64,000 nucleotides of DNA from Pyrus communis (taxonomy: Eukaryota > Streptophyta > Magnoliopsida > Rosales > Rosaceae), in the NCBI RefSeq assembly GCF_963583255.1, contig NC_084807.1, positions 18,980,072 through 19,044,071 on the forward strand, in the 5' to 3' direction. The position numbers and the translations under genes are program-made. Within the stretch, counting starts at the first letter, position 1; every line of letters begins with the position of its first letter. Positions 45,031-58,027 of this stretch are shown here, piece after piece. The notes below the pieces were generated by a model that saw only the letters and a program-made list of their open reading frames with translations, was not told the DNA's origin and made no database searches.

Positions 45031-46850
45031 ACATGTAAATATATGAATGTGTTTCGCTCTAAAAGATTCTCGTTACTTTGTTTATTGCATATTACTTGTT
45101 CCTGTCTTTCTTGGTTTGCATATTTTTGGTTTCTCTGATGCTGTCCTGAGAATTGCACTTCCTTCCAATGCATGCTTCATTTTCTTACTTTGTTTTCTAC
45201 TGTATAATGTATAGTTGGTGAAGCAATAAGACATGGAAATTTGAGTGGTCTCCCGGCTACTACTCTCTTATCTGCCCACCCTATATATCGTGAAGCCAAA
45301 TAATTTGAAACGAAAACTCATGCAAATAGAAATTATCATTTGTCTTAGAATTTAAGAAGCAACAAATAAAATCCTTAATTGTGTGAAAAAAAGAGACGGT
45401 TATATTTTTTTTCTTGTTACAGGGTAACAGTACAATAGTCTTTCTAAATGAGAATGACAGCCAAAAATATAGAACAAAAATATCTCGTAACATCTCCTGT
45501 AAAGACAAACTACTATAAAATCACTAAATAGTGTTTAGTATCATATGAATATTGAATTATCTACGATTTCCTAACTTTTCTTGTGATAACACGTGTATCA
45601 TTATCATAATAATGATTGAATGGAAAAGTAATCCAATAAGCAATTGTGATTAGAAGTTTCATAGTCCAATTAAAGCTGTGATCCTTAATCAAACTCCGGA
45701 ACTACATCGAGGCCAATTAGAGGACCTCGTTTCCATGGAGGAGAGCATTACTACTACTTTACAATGGCTTTATGTCTATGTCATAACTCACACCAAAGCT
45801 ACTAAACCCCACCAACTTATCATGCAAAAATTATCCCACACCAAAAAATAAAATAAAAAAAATAAAACCAAAAAAAAAAAACAAAAAGGACAAAAGCTAG
45901 AAAAATCATCAAAATCCCGTGCTGATTAATCCACCATGTGATTTGTAAACCGACCAAAACCCAAGGGACATAGAAACCAAAAGCAATTGATTAGCCTTTT
46001 GAGCATTTGATAATGATATTTGCTTGAAAGGGTAGGTTGGTCATTGTATTGATATGCCCTTGTGACAATCGTCCACCACTCCTTGGAGGAGACCGATAGA
46101 GATGTAATCCAATGGAAATCACACCGTGATGGTTGTGTGTAGAGATCACAACCATAGTTCATTTGGGACCAACATATAGAGCACAGGGTGTAATTACATG
46201 CATAAGCCAATGTTGTTGTGAACTTAATGAAGTTTGGAACCTTAAAGTGAAACTAGTAATGATTTTTAGAGGAAGAAAAAGTTGATAGACAGGGTTGACA
46301 GTCATCAATGAGCGAATACGTGGTTTTTGTTGATTAATTGTGAAACTCTTTTATCAACAGTTGACAACAATCTATAAATTAGGACGTAAGTGATTGTTTC
46401 TAATAGGACTCGTAGTTCATATTTAATCAACCCACTTATATATGTATCTGAAATTGTCTAAGAAGAGAAAATGCCTCCTATTCACATAGCATTGAGAGTT
46501 TTCTTTGGCGACTCTAGTGAGTGTATAATTGATGTCATACATTTCAACACATATATGCATTGCTTAAAGAAGCGAATTCCATTATTTTTTAACAACGATC
46601 AGAACCATCTTTCTTTTAAAAAGTTTATGTTTTTCTTATCTTTCTTTTAAAAAGTTTGTGTTTTTCTTATCATACTTTGTTTACTTGCGCATGATGAGGG
46701 AGCTTTTTTAGTTGTAAATGCTCAATTAAATCATGCATGTACCCTCAAAACACTGGTACCCCACCCACTTTAACAATCACTTGGCACACAGGGCATTGAA
46801 ATAAACAGTCCCTTAATTTCTTATGCAAGGGCATAAATGTCATTTCATAG
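45031..46850. other. Spacer; no gene seen
   Basis: Frames have no motifs. At about 46608-46670 a 31-bp unit (TTTCTTTTAAAAAGTTT...) is present twice in tandem. Confidence 0.45.
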
Positions 46851-46965
46851 GAAAATATAAATTATAAGGCCTAAGGCATAGACAAAGTAAGTAACAACTA
46901 ACAAGTGTGAGTGACACTCACATTACAAGCACTCGCATTACAAGGAGACGGTTCCAATATTGTAC

Positions 46966-47538
46966 ATGGAGAAACCACCATACACCGAAGATGACCCGAG
47001 CACCACCACCACCCTCCCAAAAGCTGACTCACAAGGCGGAGGCAGCCGCCACCCGGTGTACCGAGGCGTCCGGAAGCGGAGGTGGGGGAAATGGGTGTCC
47101 GAAATTAGGGAACCACGCAAAAAGTCACGCATTTGGCTAGGCTCTTTCCCTGTGCCGGAGATGGCTGCCAAGGCCTACGACGTTGCCGCCTACTGCCTCA
47201 AGGGCCGAAAAGCGCAACTGAACTTCCCCGAGGAAGTTGACCACTTGCCGAGGCCGTCCACGAGTACGGCTAGGGACATTCAGGCAGCAGCAACCCAAGC
47301 AGCACATACAATCATGAAGTCGTCACATATCACCAGAAAAAGTGACGAAGACGACAATGATCATCATCATCACGGCGGAATGGACGGTGGAGATGATTTC
47401 TGGGGAGAGATAGAGTTGCCTGAGCTGATGGATAATAGTGGGTGCTATTGGAATTCATGTGGCTGGAATATGACTTCGTTTTCAGGTGAAGCGGCGGCGG
47501 CGGCGCATGGCCAGAGGGAGAGGCTTGTCTCTGATTAA
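46966..47538 (+). CDS. AP2/ERF transcription factor, DREB type (group III / A-4-like)
   Basis: An intronless 190-residue nuclear transcription factor. One AP2 domain occupies about residues 31-88: [59 protein letters not shown]. Val44 and Glu49 are the residues that typify DREB rather than ERF proteins and favour CCGAC-type sites. After the domain come LPRP (94-97) and [12 protein letters not shown], as in TINY/HARDY-like A-4 members. The C-terminus is acidic with aromatic residues ([16 protein letters not shown], about 141-156), a plausible activation region. It also has a His run (133-136) and an Ala run (176-180) that are simple-repeat encoded. The ATG at 46966 was chosen; the frame is open slightly upstream but without another ATG. 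Such factors act in cold, drought or growth responses; which one is not determined. Confidence 0.88.
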   Translation: MEKPPYTEDDPSTTTTLPKADSQGGGSRHPVYRGVRKRRWGKWVSEIREPRKKSRIWLGSFPVPEMAAKAYDVAAYCLKGRKAQLNFPEEVDHLPRPSTSTARDIQAAATQAAHTIMKSSHITRKSDEDDNDHHHHGGMDGGDDFWGEIELPELMDNSGCYWNSCGWNMTSFSGEAAAAAHGQRERLVSD

Positions 47539-49220
47539 GAAGTGTTGGGTGTGGTTGGTATGGTCATCATATATGTGTACTAATTAATTAGTTAGGTAGA
47601 TTAGGTTGTTTTTGTGTGTATCATTACTCCTATGTGCTTGTTTAGATCCTCAGGTTTCAAATAAAATCACATTTAAACTTGAGCATAATTCTATACAAAA
47701 AAAAATGAGCATAATCATCTCATAAATATATGAAATTCGTGATTTGTGTGCATGAGTAGCTATTAATTAATTAGTTGGTTAGAGGAGCTTCAACTTTCAT
47801 TTCAACGAGTCAGAAAGCCTTTTCATCACAATCTCATGAAGAAATTATTAGTGATCTTTGATGCTTGGATTATATGACTTAATTCCTTAGTTTTAAACTC
47901 GTCAAATCGAATTGATTTTAGGAAGAAAAAAAAAATATAGTTCTTCCCCAAAATTACTATCGCGTTTCGTGAAATGTTTGTGTGTATCTACAACACTGTA
48001 ACATGGTGTTATTATTTCACATTATGATAGGGATCGACGATAGGGTTGAATGAAATAGTACCGTGTCGTCATGTTCCAAGTATATCAAAAGATCTCATGT
48101 TTCACATTGCTATGTAAATTTGGCCTTCTTTTTTTATTACAAACGATATTACTACTTTAAGCTACACTAAAGAAAGATAGAGATTTGAACTTGAGATGCG
48201 ATGGATTAAAGAGAAATACCCTAACCATCAAACAATGCATTCTAATGTTCTTGTACCGTTAATTTCATGCATCCCCTATGCATTGCATTCTATATTATTA
48301 CCAGTCAAAACAGAAGCAATTCTAATGACTTGAAAACCCAGTCAGATGGATTTTGGAGGTTGATTGACTTGTTAATGATGCTTCCACTTAGAATTAGGCC
48401 CGTAATATTGGAGCTGATTGCTCGGTACCTGCATATATCAGCATGTGCAACAAAACAAAATGGACAAAGACATATATGATATATATTCCATGGAACATGT
48501 TAAGTACGCCCCCTAAACTTGACCAAATTGTTGAAATTAAGCAAAAGTTAAGACTTCCATTTGAAAGTAACAATGGTATTATGGTAACCTCAACGTCAAC
48601 TAGGATTGGCTTGTTAGACAATCAGTGTCTCTAATGTTAATTAATTGTGTAAAGAAATGAAAAGCAGCGTATATCAAACTAACATCCTCCCTCATGCACA
48701 ACCCAATTGTGCATCTCAATTGTGCGAAAACAACTAAAAACTGCAGAAGCGGAGTTTTGAATGATTGAATCCAACATCTCCCGATACTATGTTAGACAAT
48801 CACTAAAACCCTAAATCCGAAACTAGAATACTTCTTTGTTCAACCACCAAACCTCAAAAAGCTGGCGCTTAATAAGTTGGAATTTGCCAATAATGTACTT
48901 GTATATATCAACCAGCGATGAAAGTGTCATACATGCCCACTTGAGAACTAGATACTTTAGGTTTAAAAAAGAAGACAAAGAGAGATGAAGCTAGCAATCG
49001 AAGCCATTGTCAATGCACGCGCATGTGAAATGAAAAAAGGCAAACCCCAAATTAAGGCCAAAAATCTGGTTCATTGCGATTAACCACATTTCTAAACTAT
49101 GGTAATCGAGTGATATTGGTCACAAACTCATATGAGTTCAATAAATACAAATTTATTCAAGCGATATTATATTTTAAGGGCATATTAACTTATATGGTAT
49201 GTATACATGAAGAAGTTAGC
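47539..49220. other. 3' flank and spacer; no gene seen
   Basis: AT-rich. About 48125-48245 looks like a minus-strand SINE relic (…GATTTGAACTTGAGAT…AACCATCAAACA). Other frames lack motifs. Confidence 0.4.
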
Positions 49221-49224
49221 AAGA

Positions 49225-49360
49225 GGGATTGAAGCAAGTGACTCGTAACTCGGTTGGTTAAAAGTATTTGCACTTACACCCGAGGTCTCATGTTCGAATC
49301 TCTTTTCCAGTAATTTATATGAGTTTAGTGTAACTTTTCTTTTCACTTGAATAATCCACC
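49225..49360 (+). mobile_element. tRNA-derived SINE
   Basis: Has an A-box-like AACTCGGTTGGTTAAAAG and, about 30 bases on, a B-box-like TCATGTTCGAATCTC, then a short non-tRNA tail. It does not fold as a true tRNA because the acceptor stem is not paired. Confidence 0.6.
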
Positions 49361-49369
49361 AATTGCGCA

Positions 49370-49428
49370 TGAGTTATAGATTTAGTTTATTAAGTTTTTA
49401 TTGTAGTGTAGTAAATTTGACAAACTAT

Positions 49429-49460
<32 letters not shown>

Positions 49461-50110
49461 ATGTATATATATATTGAATTTTGGACAAATATTTGTAATT
49501 ATTCGATACTTTTATTTGAAACGTTGCTATCTAACTATCTTCAAGGCTTTTCGAAGTGCTGTCTTAAATTCTGATCCACATGCACGTCAGTGAAGTGTCA
49601 CCAACCCTGTAAAAAGGCTCAAAACATTGAGAAATTCTTCAAGTAAACTTTACTGTGAAATGCATATAATAACGAGTCCAAATTTGGACCACCGGCCTTT
49701 TGTTATATGTAAAACGTATTGGAATTGTCAATTCATATCTTGATGATGGCCGCAATGTATGCAATATTTTTGTTTATCTATGGTGATTCTAACCGTTAAT
49801 ACTACTAAGAAACATTTTACGAATTAAACAATGAAAAATATCATTCATCTAATAACTGTTAACATCAAATACAATACAATAATAGACATCTACAATAACA
49901 TATGTGTCAATATCATGTTTTCTTTCTTCTTCGTAACAATATATCCAAGTGTTTTTTACTATGAAATTTAAGTTCAAGAGGCTTTGAAGGCCTTTTTTGT
50001 TCTACATGCTTGTCAATATATTTTTAATTAAAATAATTTCAAACACAAGTTGGGTGTAGTTTCAAATTTCTTGTAGCTATGCTATATGAAGGCATATATA
50101 CAAATACACC
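49370..50110. other. Spacer with an (AT)n microsatellite
   Basis: (AT)n with interruptions at about 49432-49475. No gene. Confidence 0.5.
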
Positions 50111-50114
50111 CATA

Positions 50115-52271
50115 TCTCTAATATTACAAAGTCAGAAGCACACTTTGGTGTCTCAAGGCTTCATCAAAAATAATTGGACTAAAAAGCCCCTAAAAAAAAA
50201 AAAAAAAAAAACTAAAATTGACCAAATTTGATACATAAAAAGCACAAGGGCAATTTTGTCAGAAAACAAAACATTTAAAAACACACTTAGAAATTTAAAA
50301 TTGTTTTAAAAAAAACTCAAAAAAAAAAAAAAAATTAATGTGGGTTTAGGATCACCACGTTCGATTCCAGTTTTGCAACTGCTATCAACATGTTGCCGTG
50401 CGGTTTTAAGACTCCAACGTGGGATAAAATGAGTATAACCAATTTCTAATCACCTCGATCTCGATCTCGACTCGACCTCTCCAAGTACGTCTTCCCGAGT
50501 CATCGATTCTTCTTTTTTCAATTGTTTCGATTTTTTTGCTTTGCCATTTGTTGATGGAGGTGTGCGATTCTGAATACGGTGGAAATTGCGTGATATCAAA
50601 GGAATTATGTCACGTAATCAAAACTTCTGCCCACTAAGGTATGTGCTTTAGCTTTTGCAATTTGCATTTTTTGTGCTTGGATTATTAGATTGTTTGACTT
50701 ACAATTCTATTTTTTAATAGTCGAAAGGCCTAAATGTGTAGGTTCGGTTGCCTCAAATTGTTATTGGTACAGGTACAATTCGATATGGAATTTGCTAAAA
50801 GAAGGGAATAGGTTTTTAGACATGTGAATTGGAATTTACACACTTATGCCCAATTCAAGCACAAGAGACAGATTTATGTATACGATGAATATTTTGACGT
50901 GTTAATTCTTTGTATTTGTGCTGCTTCACTTTGTTTTATAGCGTGTGGTTAGTTCTTACTAATGTGTATCAGTGCATAAGTTCCCCTTACTTAGCAACAG
51001 GGATTTACCCTAGTTTTTCAGGGTGTTGTAGCCTCGAGGTCATCTTTTCTCTCTCTGGATCTCTATTCTTTAATCATTGACTCATATTCCTCAAGGTAAT
51101 GAAGTTAATTTAGTCTTCACTGTTCTGTGTTTTCTTTGGTTAATTTTTTTACTCACTCACTCTCTTCTTTTTCTCTCTTTGTCCAACTAAAAGAGTTCAG
51201 TATAAAACGAAGCCACCGCCGACTTTTTGCTTTTTGGTTACGGTTTAGGTGAGGGGTGAGTGTGGCGGAGAGACTAGCTCTTAGGTTTTGGCTTGCAGAT
51301 AACCCTAAGTGGAATAGTTGAAAGATCAAACGGGTTGCAAAAGAAGTTTCCCATCAGTGGCTCCCCCTGGACAGAAATAATAACATCTAGGAACAATTCC
51401 AGGTTAGCATACTCACTTTATACCTCAAATCTTGCCACGCAGGATTAACTTCAAGGTGTGGGATAACCAAAGGGGCATTCAAAATTTTAGCAACAGCTAT
51501 TGCATCAAAAATACCTTTTGATGAAAGAAAAAAAAAGACCAATTACAATAAATTAGACAATCTCATTTTGCACACCAACAGCTTGCTCTGTTGATCCACA
51601 TGCTACACAAATTCAAAACCAATATGTAAATACATGTGATCAACTAAGGCATCACTTTTTCATGCACTATATACTTTGATTTACTGGTTGAATTATGAAT
51701 TGATGTTATATTATGGAGAAGTATCCTCACACTACATGAAATATTAGAGTGAAAAGTAGCGGTTCTATTAAATGTATCTTTATCCTCTAACCTCACAACA
51801 TTAACATAAATGGTAATGTACGAAATGTGTGACATAAATTTTTATTATTGATCACTTTCATATGTTACTTGACTAGTATATTAATTTTCCTCTCATGTTG
51901 TCTTTTCTTTTGTCAAATAAATTATATTGTGTCCATTTTTTTTTTAAATGTGGGAATCCAAAAGAATTTAAAGTGGACTTGAACAGATCAAGTATATAGG
52001 GAAATGATAGGAGCAACATATCAGAGATCATCTTCTTATTTGCGTTATTCCTTTTTTGTATCGATTAAAATTTTAGTGTGTTTCAATTACTGGTTCAATT
52101 TATATTTTGTTTATATTAGTATGGTTCATTTGCCTTCACAACAATAAAAATAAAACACTTTTCCACTCGAACCAAATGTGGAAGGGAAAAAATAACTCTG
52201 ATTGTCGCGCATTGTGCGCCAAGATGTAAAAAAAACCTTTCACACGCGCAACGCACGTGCAAAAAGGCTAG
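50115..52271 (+). mobile_element. Probable non-autonomous Helitron with captured gene DNA
   Basis: The 3' end is Helitron-like: a GC-rich palindromic segment (ACACGCGCAACGCACGTGC), then AAAAAGG and CTAG at 52268-52271, followed by T. The 5' end is proposed at TCTCTAATATTAC (50115), preceded by A, which fits insertion between A and T without target duplication. The 5' border is less certain than the 3' one. There is no Rep/helicase. The interior holds GC-richer gene-like stretches (50430-50640 and 51150-51520), including an O-fucosyltransferase exon. Confidence 0.55.
51424..51515 (-). pseudogene. Captured exon of a plant O-fucosyltransferase-family gene
   Basis: Minus-strand translation: GIFDAIAVAKILNAPLVIPH, LEVNPAWQDL, R. 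This is the well-conserved 'GI.DAVAVA.ILNATLV.P.L....W.D.S' block of plant GDP-fucose O-fucosyltransferase (former DUF246) proteins. It is bounded by an acceptor-like AAAAG and a donor-like GTATAAAG, so it is a single exon with intron edges retained. No neighbouring exons were found. Confidence 0.7.
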
Positions 52272-53671
52272 TATAACTTAAGGGAGTGAGTTTTGCATTC
52301 TCATTATCTTCAATGCACTCCTTTTTATAGTCTATGAATATAACAAATTAAATGAAAATGAATAATTAATACATATAAGCAATGAAGCGTTGAGAAGAAA
52401 AGAACAGTGCGGAAATCAGTAGTTAAACAGCTATGGAGACTACTAGCCAGAATGCATTTGAGATAAAATAACACTTGAGAATAATTTGGCAGAAAGTGGG
52501 AGATTTTTAACACGAGGAATTTCTGCCATGAAAGATGGGAGACAAATATCTCAATGGTGGGACTGCAGCAGCAGGCACAGATATCACTGTTACAAATGTG
52601 GAAAACACCATATTATATATGAGACACTGAACGAAATAGATATATCACTGCAGTATAATTTATATGTATGGGTTTGTCTGTAAATATTTGTGGACCCATA
52701 AACATGCTCTCTGCAGAGATTGATTTAGAATTTCTAACCTTTTCACTTTCCATTTTACAGAAATGACACATGATCATAGTTTCCTGCACTTCTTACTGAT
52801 GTTCTGAGACAGCATTTATGGCTTTTATATCTGCGAACTTCTTTTTAATACTTTAACGGTTAGATTTTGATTTTAATATTTTTAAATAAATATTTAAAGA
52901 TTCAAATATATGGAAGAACAAGTACTCCGAAGTATTCGATAAAATCTTATATATTAGCTATGATCAAAGAATAGTTTCATATGGTTCCTCTCCTTTTACA
53001 TACTATTAATAATTTGTGTCTCTTGATTCTCTTTTGATTTATTCAATTTAAAACAAAAAATAAACAAAAGTGTTCGCAGGAAAAAAGGGTGTTGAAAAAC
53101 TAGTTTCCTTAAAAAATTACAAATTTTATGTTATGTAGTATCTCTTTCTCCTCTTTCCTTTTCTGTTTCTTAAGATAACAATAATCAAACATGAAGAGAA
53201 AATAAAAGCCAATACTTTTGTACACTAAAGCATTGGACGACCTAAATTTGTATGACCAAATTTTGACAATTCCAATCTAACTGCTCAAACACCGATGTTT
53301 TTCGGTACTTTCTATACACCGATATACTATAAAGAGAAAACCCTATAAAAGAGAATCCTAGAATTTTGTGTGAATGAGCAAGTATATGCAAGAAGACATA
53401 AACAACCCCAAGGAGAGGGGAGGGGGTGGGGTTTGCTAAATTAATTGCTTTGTTGGGTAGTACACCTTTATATGTTGTTATTTGGACCACATAACACACC
53501 AAGTCCAAGTGTAACACGTCAAGAAATGTTTTGGAAGAAAGATGTGGAGGGAAATACAAGGGGGTCGATCTATGTCTATATCACAGTTTTAATTTTCGGC
53601 CAATAAAAATTATAAAGAAGTAAAAGAGAAAAATAATAAGAGAGGAAAGGTGAGGCGAGCATACATGAGCA
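52272..53671. other. Spacer; no gene seen
   Basis: AT-rich DNA. Frames at 53242-53776 lack motifs and end at the LTR element. Confidence 0.45.
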
Positions 53672-53676
53672 AAACA

Positions 53677-54300
53677 TGTGGAGTAAAAAATAATCAAGAA
53701 AAATATGATGGCGATAAGTGAATTTTTGGGTGAAAAAAGATAAAATTACCCTTAAGGCATACCGGAACTCCCACACGCAAGTAGCGGATAATCACGACTC
53801 AATCAAGGTCAAAAGTGATCAAAATAGATATTTATTCAAAACCTATTTCATCCATCCTCATCAAATTCTTCCCACAAGGTAACCCTCAATTATTCATTCA
53901 ATTTAGGATTAATTACCTAAATTAATTGATATTTTTCCTAATTAATTAATTAATTTCCTAATTGATTGCAAGATATTATTTTGACATAATATCTTGCAAT
54001 TAGAGTAAAAAACCACCATAAGTGACCGAACCCTTTCTCTCCAAAGAGGGCCGGCCACACCCCTATATAAACACCCTCATTTCTCCAAAAACCTGAGTCG
54101 AATTCTCTTCTAAAATTTTCCAAATTTCTCTAAACATTTTCTCTCTCAAATTCTAACTTTGGCATCAGAGGTTCTTTGGCCAAAGCCCCCCTCCCCCATT
54201 CATCGTGGGCGCGTGAGACTCTTGGCCTTGACCTAAGGTGTTAATTGTTTTGCAGGTGCATTTTCATCCAAGAAGAAGAAGACGGAAGTTTGCATCCACA
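53677..54300 (+). repeat. 5' LTR
   Basis: Contains CCTATATAAACACC (TATA box, about 54061-54074) and a leader with TTTCTCTAAAC...CTCTCTC. A TTAATTAATTAATT run sits at about 53938-53955. Confidence 0.88.
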
Positions 54301-54302
54301 AA

Positions 54303-54321
54303 TTGGTGCTTTCATTGAGAG
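54303..54321 (+). other. Primer binding site of the gag-only element
   Basis: TTGGTGCTTTCATTGAGAG begins two bases after the LTR end, where a tRNA primer site is expected. I did not assign the tRNA. Confidence 0.6.
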
Positions 54322-55809
54322 TTTGATTCACACGCTCAAAGAAGACTCTTGCATTCAAAGTTTCTCATTTCTCATTCGTTTGTAAATTTTCATACTTTCT
54401 TATTCCTAGAATTTTTTTAATTCTTTAAATAGAGGTAAGGGAAAAATACAATGATAGGAAATTCAGAAACCACGACGAACGAAACTTTCTACGTTCAAAG
54501 ATCCGGATCAAATGATGGAGGATGAGACGTAGCCCCACCACGATGATCCACAAGGTTTAATGCGATGGCAAGAAGAGCAACTTTGCCACCACGGAGCACC
54601 ACCACCATGGCAACCGCAGGGACCACCGTGGCAGTGGGGAGTGGGCCAACTCCATGGCAACCAGCCCATGGTTAGCAGGGAGCAATTGCATTAGCAGCCC
54701 AAGCAACCCACGTCGCAAGGTAGCCGAGCTAGGCCCTTCACGAACCGGCCCAAGCCCTTGCCCCAGCAGCGCATGCCCAAGCCATGCACGCTTCCACTCA
54801 GCACACGACCCAAGCTGTCCAAATCTAAATAGCTGAGGCAGATGGAGCAACCCAACACTCGTGGGCCCAAGGCCAGCGCGAGCCCAACGCGCTCTAAAGC
54901 CGAGCCTAAGCCCAGTACCCAGGCACACCGCATGCGGGCCAGCCTACGTATGTGGCCCAGCTCACTCTCATAGCTCACCTAGCATCCTACACAGGTCCAA
55001 GATCGGTTCAACCGTCCCGACTCCATATTTCTGGACCGATGATTGAACCGGGGGTATTTTCACCTTAGTTTTCCGCATATTTAACATATCCTAACTCAAA
55101 TCTCGCACCCGGAGTCCATTACACTTCCACTACTCAAGAAGACGTATATCGTCCAAACTCTTCCACCCTAAATGGTGAACAACACTTATCTCGACAAGTC
55201 ATAGAGTTGACAAGCGCCCTCGCGCAGCAGACTACATTGGTGAATCAGTTCTTGCAACATGCCCCACACGAGGTATCTCGAAGTAGGACAAGGGCAAACG
55301 AAGAATCTCTCCAGCAATGTCCCGGTAAGCAGCCCCTCAACCAACCACAATCTGAGCGTTCTAGTAGTTTACGTTCTCGCCTGGGTCCTTGGGATAACGT
55401 ATATTCTCGTCTTAGCGCTTAGAGGAGTATGCACTCCCACTCAATCCCACATACGAGCATACATTCACGGTTGAGGCCACACTCTGATTATCAACATGGA
55501 CAACCTTCCAAATGAAGAGTTCTTTCACAACTAGGTTCGCAAGGAGCATTCTCCACCTCACATCAGAGTAGGCATTATGGCAGACGGAAAAAAGCAATCA
55601 CTTAATCCATCTCAAGTTCAATGGGCAGCCTACGAACAGCCCGTTCGTTTGCTAGGAATGTGCCATATGCATCGCAGCCACGATATAGACGAGTTGAGCA
55701 TAGAGAAGAGCGGTCTAGACCAATAGGTCACAACCGGGGGCAACTGTTAGTTCCATTGCCCCAGCAGAGGTAAATTTAAGAAGAAGTTGAGAGGCTCTTA
55801 ACTAAACAA

Positions 55810-56700
55810 TTGCGTAATTTCCAGCGCAACAAGGCTACTGACGATGCGATTCGACGAGACATGACCAATATAAGTAGGTCACCATTCGTGGATAAGATTG
55901 AGCAAACAAATCCACGTCGCGGGTTCACTATGCCTCACTTCACTCCGTACAAAGAAGATGAAGATTTGGACCAACATCTCAAGCATTACCGCATTACCAT
56001 GATCTTCTATGGGAACAACTATGCGCTTATGTGCAAAATTTTTGCCACAACTCTACAAGGCGAGGTGCAAGATTGGTTTCACACCCTACCGTCGCAGTTA
56101 ATCCAGAGTTTCAACGAACTTTCCTTAGTTTTCACTAAGGAGTATTCGTCTAACCACTTAATCAAAAAGACATCAAACCATCTCTTTAGCATCGTAAAAG
56201 GCCCTTGGGAGACAATTTACGACTATGTCAAGAGGTTCAATGTGGAGAATGCCAAGATTGTTAGCTGCAACGAAGATATAGAAATGGCAGCATTCAGAAA
56301 TGGGCTTCCCACCGAACATCCTTTATTCGGAAAATTGATCATGGGAGAAGAACTGAACCTTGCAGCTTCGTATGCTTTGGCGAAGAAGCACACATTATAG
56401 GATGAAGCCAAGCAGTCTAACAAAAACAAGTTGGAAAAGAAGCGCATGGAACGTTCCCCGACCAAATAAGACTCAGCGCCCAAAACATTCACCAAGTTCA
56501 AAGTTCCAATCAGCCAAATTCTCTGTAAGCTCAAGAATGAACCTTGGTTCGAACTGCCGCCACCCATGAAGGGCAATCTTACCAGGTTGGATCAGACAAA
56601 GTATTGCGCATTTCATCAAAGTAAGGCCATACTACCAACGACTGCTAGAAATGGAAGCAGTACCTTGAGAAGCTAACAAGTGAGGGCCGGTATGACAAGT
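55810..56700 (+). pseudogene. Gypsy-type gag (retrotransposon gag domain) with broken flanks
   Basis: The open part (55810-56400) reads RRDMTNISRSPFVDKIEQTN, FTMPHFTPYKEDEDLDQHLK, ALMCKIFATTLQGEVQDWFH, TLPSQLIQSFNELSLVFTKE, and AAFRNGLPTEHPLFGKLI, the standard plant gypsy capsid domain (Retrotrans_gag). There is no ATG at its head; upstream frames are broken. Downstream to 56700, with stops and shifts, come SQILCKLKNEPWFELPPPMK, LDQTKYCAFHQSK and a GRYDKYLDR-like end, as in intact gag. Of the polyprotein, only gag was kept. Confidence 0.8.
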
Positions 56701-56984
56701 ATCTTGACAGGTAACGACATGGCCTACACAAGCAAGGGAAATCTCTATCACCCCCTAAACTCCATTAGGGCTTTTCCAAATAAGTTTGAAGTCTCAAACA
56801 ACTCGATGAACAAGACCTTGCAAGCCAAAAATTATCCAGTTTGTTATGCAGTTTCTACCTTCCAGCATAATTGATCCATTTCTTTATTCTCAATGAAGAT
56901 TCAAGAAGTTATTCATAAGCCAGGCTCAATTGTTGTCTACAACAACTGCTCAAACCCCTATCTGGGTAAGCTCTCCATTATCAG

Positions 56985-57300
56985 ATGATAAACTAATTGC
57001 TCTCCAGTGCAAGAAGGTAAACTAATTCCCCAACACCCATATGGATCTGCTCTCTAGTGCGAGAGGTTAAACTAATTGCTCTCCAATGCAAGAGGGTAAA
57101 CCAATTCCCGGACACCCATATGGGTTTGCTCTCTAGTGCGAGAGGTTAAACTAATTGCTCTCTAGTGTAAGAAGGTAAACCAATTCCCCGACACCCATAT
57201 AGGTAAGCTCTCCAGTGCGAGAGGGTAAACTAATTCCCTGACACCCATCTGGGTAAGTTCTCCAGTGCAAGAAGGTTATATAGCTCAAAAGATCGAATGC
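56985..57300 (+). repeat. Tandem array, about 78-bp unit
   Basis: The phrase ACACCCATATGG/ACACCCATCTGG recurs at about 57034, 57112, 57191 and 57241, each with GCTCTC.AGTGCGAGAGGTAA and AAACTAATTGCTCTC phrases. The first spacings are 78-79 bp and the last is shorter. Non-coding, within the gag-only element. Confidence 0.75.
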
Positions 57301-58027
57301 TTGAAGACCAATTAAGCAGCAAATGGTCAGGGAGCAGTGGTCACTTTACACTCAACATTTCACTCATCTGACACTTCATCTTCAGCAGCTTCGATCTTAG
57401 CAGCTTTATCCTTGACTGCTCCATCTACGGCAGTTGAGAAATCACACTCAAGTATATTCCTTATTTTTTGGCAAGCAAACCAGATGTGGCAGCCCAAACC
57501 TAGACCCATGCCATGCCACTTCCTCGGCCCATGTCGAGCAAGTCCTTGGCTTTAGTTAAGCCGAACAACACAAGCAATAGCCATTGCCACACCTCATTAT
57601 TGGCTCACGCCAAACTGACTCCTGGCCCTTGCCAACCGACATGCCGCAACACCCCGACGGCTGCCCCATGGCAACACCACCTAAGAAGAAGACAAGGAGA
57701 ATTAAGTTTTTCTTACATTGGTGCAGCGCGAATAAGACAAAGAAATCAGCGGATGACAGTTCTTTGCATGGGCAAGCAAATAAGAGCGCTGGGGAAAAGG
57801 GAACAAATATCCTATAGTTTTCTCTCTTTCATGTAGGGATAAATAATTGCTCTTTGAAGTTGATTTAATCCCCTACTTAAGGTAGGCTTAAATAGGCTTT
57901 GGAGGCGATTTTTTTCCCTTTCCTAAAAGAATTTAATTCCAAGTTCAAGTGAGAATCTGCATAAAAGTTGGAGATCTCTACACCTAATGCCCTTTACTGC
58001 GAGCAGTCCAGCAAGTGTGGGGGCATT

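Noticed and set aside
45735..45850. Short frame starting MEESITTTLQWLYVYVITHT
   Set aside because: It runs about 38 codons into an A-rich tract with no recognisable domain or downstream exon.
49225..49360. tRNA gene
   Set aside because: A- and B-box-like sequences are present but no acceptor or anticodon stem pairs properly; better explained as a SINE.
54557..54978. GC-rich open frames on both strands (for example MCLGTGLRLGFRARWARAGL)
   Set aside because: They lie in the degenerate leader of the gag-only element and reflect base composition (repeated GGCCCAAGC-type words); no domain is seen.
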